This document shows positions 61,443 to 64,000 of a DNA stretch of 64,000 nt, one piece after another (the stretch's first letter is position 1; each line of letters begins with the position of its first letter). The stretch comes from Caldilineaceae bacterium bin34 (lineage in GTDB: Bacteria > Chloroflexota > Anaerolineae > Caldilineales > Caldilineaceae), in the NCBI GenBank assembly GCA_002238555.1, contig MPMO01000001.1, forward strand, positions 62,001-126,000, read 5' to 3'. The notes below the pieces were generated by a model. The model did no database searches. It had not been told where the DNA came from and worked only from the letters and a program-made list of their open reading frames with translations. Position numbers and translations under genes: made by a program.

Positions 61443-61697
61443 AGTTCAGCAGAGAACTGGATCGCACCGGACCAGTACCTGCCCAACGCAGCTGCAGAGA
61501 GGAGGGCCGCAAGGCTGAAAGCCCTTCGCTGGCAGGGGGTGGGGAAGTCACCGGGAAGCCAGGGCAGGTGAATCGGCGGACAGCCTGCTTCGGGTCAGCC
61601 CGTTACAGCTGCGCAAGAGAGCGGTGCCCGTTGCGGCCGGTGCCGAATCAAGGTGGTACCGCGGAGACCGCTTCGTCCTTGTACGAGCGGTCTTTTT
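61443..61697 (+). ncRNA. T-box riboswitch controlling valS (tRNA-Val responsive)
   Basis: The 280-base leader has class I T-box architecture. Stem I shows an AGTA-type loop (CCAGTACC), the AGAGAGG bulge and a distal GGCTGAAAGCC element. The codon-presenting side reads GAA-GTC-ACC, with the valine codon GTC at 61547-61549 as probable specifier. The antiterminator contains the T-box AAGGTGGTACCGCG at 61650-61663; its UGGU would pair with the uncharged NCCA end, and the U matches an A discriminator as in tRNA-Val. An intrinsic terminator follows. Uncharged tRNA-Val should stabilise antitermination and raise valS expression. Confidence 0.93.
61665..61696 (+). terminator. T-box-controlled intrinsic terminator
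   Basis: AGACCGCTTCGT pairs with ACGAGCGGTCT (one bulged T) around a CCTTGT loop and runs into five T residues. It directly follows the antiterminator, so the two structures are mutually exclusive, ending transcription before valS when tRNA-Val is charged. Confidence 0.92.
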
Positions 61698-61724
61698 GTT
61701 GCCGACAACAACGGACTCACGGCG

Positions 61725-64000
61725 ATGCCCAGCAACTCAAACCAGGCCTGGAACCCATCCCAACACGAGGAAGCCCTGTATCGGGAGTGGGAAGAGGCTG
61801 GATTTTTCCGACCCGAGACCCAGGCCGACCTGGGTCAGGCGGATCCCGCAAAGGCTCCCTTCGTGGTCGCCATGCCGCCGCCCAACGTGACCGGGGCCCT
61901 GCACCTCGGCCACGCCATCATGGACGCGGTTGAGGACTTCCTGGTGCGGTACCGGCGCATGCAGGGCCATCCCACACTCTGGGTGCCGGGCACCGATCAT
62001 GCCGGCATCGCCACGCAGAGCGTGGTGGAGAGATACCTGGAGAGCCAAGGCACCAGCCGGGAGGAATTGGGAAGGGAAGCCTTTGAGGAAGAGGTCTGGG
62101 CTTGGAAAGACGAGTACCACCACCGCATATCCAGCCAACAGCGGCGCATGGGAATCTCCTGCGACTGGACGCGGGAGCGGTTCACACTGGATCCCGGCCT
62201 GTCCCGCGCCGTGCGGTCCTCCTTTGTCCGGCTGTACCGGGAAGGCCTGATTTACCGCAGACACTACCTGGTGAACTGGTCGCCCCGGCTACAGACCGCA
62301 GTATCGGACCTGGAAGTCGAATACAGCGAGGAGACGGGCACTCTCTATACATTCCGCTATCCGCTGGCAGACGGCAACGAATTCATCCCGGTTTCCACCA
62401 CCCGGCCGGAAACGATCCTGGGCGACACGGGCCTTGCCGTCCATCCTGACGACGACCGCTACCGTCGGTTCGTCGGCCGCAACGCCGTGGTGCCGCTCAT
62501 GAACCGGCCCATCCCGGTGATCGCAGACGAAGCCGTGGACAAGGATTTCGGGACAGGGGCCCTCAAGATCACCCCCGGCCATGACCACACCGATTACGAG
62601 ATTGGCTCGCGCCATGATCTTCCGGCCGTGACCGTCCTCGATCGGCACGGAATCCTCAACGACAACGCCGGCAGGTTTGCCGGCCTGGATCGGGAAACCG
62701 GACGCCGGCGCGTTTGGGAGGCCCTGGAACAGCAGGGCATGGCCATCGGCACCGAACAACACCTGCAACGTGTGCCCCGGTCCCAGCGCTCGGGCGAGAT
62801 TATCGAGCCGCGACTAAGCCTGCAATGGTTCGTCTCGATGAAGGACATGGCCGCCGCTGCTTCCGCCGCGGTGCGGAACGGTGAGATTCGCATCGTTCCC
62901 GAACGGTTCGAAGCCGTGTTCCACAACTGGCTCGACAACATTCGGGACTGGTGCATATCCAGACAGCTGTGGTGGGGCCACCGCATACCGGTCTGGTACG
63001 GTCCGGACGGTCACGAGTTCTGTGCCATGGACGAAGGCGAAGCCCGGACGCAGGCGCGCGCACACTACGGACACGACACGGACCTGCGTCAGGACCCGGA
63101 TGTCCTGGACACGTGGTACAGCAGCGGTCTGTGGCCCTTCAGCATCCTGGGGTGGCCGGACGACACCCAAGACATGCGGGACTGGTATCCGACCACGGTG
63201 CTGGAGACCGGATACGACATCATCTTCTTCTGGGTGGCCCGCATGATCATGATGGGGCTCAAGTTCACCGGCCGCATTCCCTTCAGCACGGTCTACCTGC
63301 ACGGCCTGGTGCGTGCCGAGAGTGGCGAGAAGATGAGCAAGTCGCTCGGCAACGCCGTCGATCCCCTCGACCTCATTGCCGAGTACGGTGCCGATGCGCT
63401 GCGATACTCGCTGTTGACCGGGATCACGCCGGGCAACGACGTGCAATTGAGCACCCAGCGGCTGCAAAGCAACCGGAACTTCGGAAACAAGCTTTGGAAC
63501 GCGGCCAGGTTCGCATCGATGCACCTGGACGGCACGGACCTAGCCTTGACCGCACCGGCCAACCGATTCCAAACGGCGTACGCCGTGGACCGGAAGCGGC
63601 TGTCCTGTCTGGCCAACCAGTGGATCCATGATCGGTGCCAGGCCGTCACGGCGGATGTCACGCGCCTGATCGACAGCTGGCAGATTGGCGAAGCCGGAGC
63701 CATTCTCCATAATTTCGTTTGGCACGAGTTCTGCGACTGGTATCTGGAGTCGGCCAAGGTGTATCTCCAGAGCGGGCAAGCGCACACGGCGGCCGAAACC
63801 CGTCGCACCATCGCCTGGAGTCTGGAACGAATCCTCCGATTGCTGCATCCCTACCTGCCGTTCCTGACGGAAGCGGTTTGGAAGCAGCTGCCGGGTATTC
63901 CCGAGCGTGCCGCGACCCTCATGATGGCCCGGTGGCCGGATGCGGAATGTGCGCAGCCCGGTCCCGTGCGCGACTACAGCCTGATCCAAGGGATCGTTCG
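61725..64000 (+). CDS. valS: valyl-tRNA synthetase, N-terminal 758 residues (runs off window)
   Basis: A class Ia aminoacyl-tRNA synthetase. The HIGH motif is His60-Leu-Gly-His63 within PPPNVTGALHLGHA, the valine-specific form. The editing domain includes TRPETILGDTGLAVHPDD, and the KMSKS loop is at about 536-540 in SGEKMSKSLGNAVDPLDLI. The anticodon-binding domain has begun by the window edge. It charges tRNA-Val and hydrolyses misacylated Thr-tRNA-Val. The ATG is 28 bases after the T-box terminator; its ribosome site is weak. Expression is set by the T-box leader. Confidence 0.97.
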   Translation, partial: MPSNSNQAWNPSQHEEALYREWEEAGFFRPETQADLGQADPAKAPFVVAMPPPNVTGALHLGHAIMDAVEDFLVRYRRMQGHPTLWVPGTDHAGIATQSVVERYLESQGTSREELGREAFEEEVWAWKDEYHHRISSQQRRMGISCDWTRERFTLDPGLSRAVRSSFVRLYREGLIYRRHYLVNWSPRLQTAVSDLEVEYSEETGTLYTFRYPLADGNEFIPVSTTRPETILGDTGLAVHPDDDRYRRFVGRNAVVPLMNRPIPVIADEAVDKDFGTGALKITPGHDHTDYEIGSRHDLPAVTVLDRHGILNDNAGRFAGLDRETGRRRVWEALEQQGMAIGTEQHLQRVPRSQRSGEIIEPRLSLQWFVSMKDMAAAASAAVRNGEIRIVPERFEAVFHNWLDNIRDWCISRQLWWGHRIPVWYGPDGHEFCAMDEGEARTQARAHYGHDTDLRQDPDVLDTWYSSGLWPFSILGWPDDTQDMRDWYPTTVLETGYDIIFFWVARMIMMGLKFTGRIPFSTVYLHGLVRAESGEKMSKSLGNAVDPLDLIAEYGADALRYSLLTGITPGNDVQLSTQRLQSNRNFGNKLWNAARFASMHLDGTDLALTAPANRFQTAYAVDRKRLSCLANQWIHDRCQAVTADVTRLIDSWQIGEAGAILHNFVWHEFCDWYLESAKVYLQSGQAHTAAETRRTIAWSLERILRLLHPYLPFLTEAVWKQLPGIPERAATLMMARWPDAECAQPGPVRDYSLIQGIV

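Noticed and set aside
1..64000. CRISPR array, phage genes, rRNA or integron
   Set aside because: No regularly spaced repeats, structural phage proteins, rRNA signatures or integrase genes were found.

Overview
This is a G+C-rich bacterial chromosome segment whose gene content fits Chloroflexota, probably a heterotrophic, marine or host-associated lineage of the SAR202/Dehalococcoidia or Caldilinea type. That assignment is inference. It rests on a class I T-box leader ahead of valS, a mevalonate-pathway decarboxylase, a four-cysteine bL28, a fakA-degV-recG block, and many paralogues of enolase-superfamily, phytanoyl-CoA-dioxygenase-like (PhyH), Gfo/Idh/MocA and Asp-box proteins. Core genes are intact and coding density is high. 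No rRNA, tRNA, CRISPR array, prophage or integron was found.

Layout. 1-6.2 kb: a minus-strand run read right to left: mandelate racemase/muconate lactonizing (MR/MLE) enzyme, SDR, two tandem metal-dependent amidohydrolases, Rieske protein, 2-hydroxyacid dehydrogenase and the start of an allantoinase. 6.3-9.6 kb: an RraA-like protein, a Gfo/Idh/MocA oxidoreductase and a 65-residue protein with its own terminator. 9.7-11.1 kb: O-acetylhomoserine sulfhydrylase with a recognisable promoter and a structured leader. 11.3-18.1 kb: a divergent sugar-acid locus (UxuA-like dehydratase, Zn alcohol dehydrogenase, SDR and PhyH on one side; fumarylacetoacetate-hydrolase family, PhyH and HAD on the other). 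18.1-27.9 kb: a seven-gene minus-strand run (sulfatase, MR/MLE, cupin, Gfo/Idh, Asp-box protein, PhyH, Asp-box protein) divergent from an SMP-30-type lactonase. 28-33.8 kb: mevalonate-pathway decarboxylase, radical SAM protein, HflX and citrate synthase. 33.8-35.9 kb: a TnpB-type mobile element without TnpA. 35.9-44 kb: 2-hydroxyacid dehydrogenase, then recG/degV/fakA, rpmB and rlmN. 44-51 kb: a second MR/MLE-cupin pair divergent from a dehydrogenase/cysteine hydrolase/VOC operon, then a degenerate UvrD-like ATPase coupled to a methyltransferase. 51-57 kb: alpha/beta hydrolase, a sulfatase-fold protein with no cysteine nucleophile, PhyH, Gfo/Idh and a TIM-barrel isomerase. 57-61 kb: a SulP-STAS-rhodanese fusion coupled to class II fructose-1,6-bisphosphatase, facing a fourth MR/MLE gene. 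61.4-64 kb: promoter, T-box leader and the first 758 codons of valS.

How it works together. Most of the window appears to oxidise, dehydrate and cleave sugar acids and modified, perhaps sulfated, polyhydroxylated substrates. Sulfatase and Asp-box proteins would expose sugars. Gfo/Idh and alcohol dehydrogenases would oxidise them. Lactonase and MR/MLE or UxuA dehydratases would make 2-keto-3-deoxy acids, and FAH or RraA-type enzymes would cleave them. PhyH, cupin and VOC proteins would handle side-chain chemistry. No substrate is proven by sequence. No dedicated sugar transporter and no DNA-binding regulator was recognised; the only transporter is the SulP fusion. Housekeeping genes are interleaved with these catabolic blocks.
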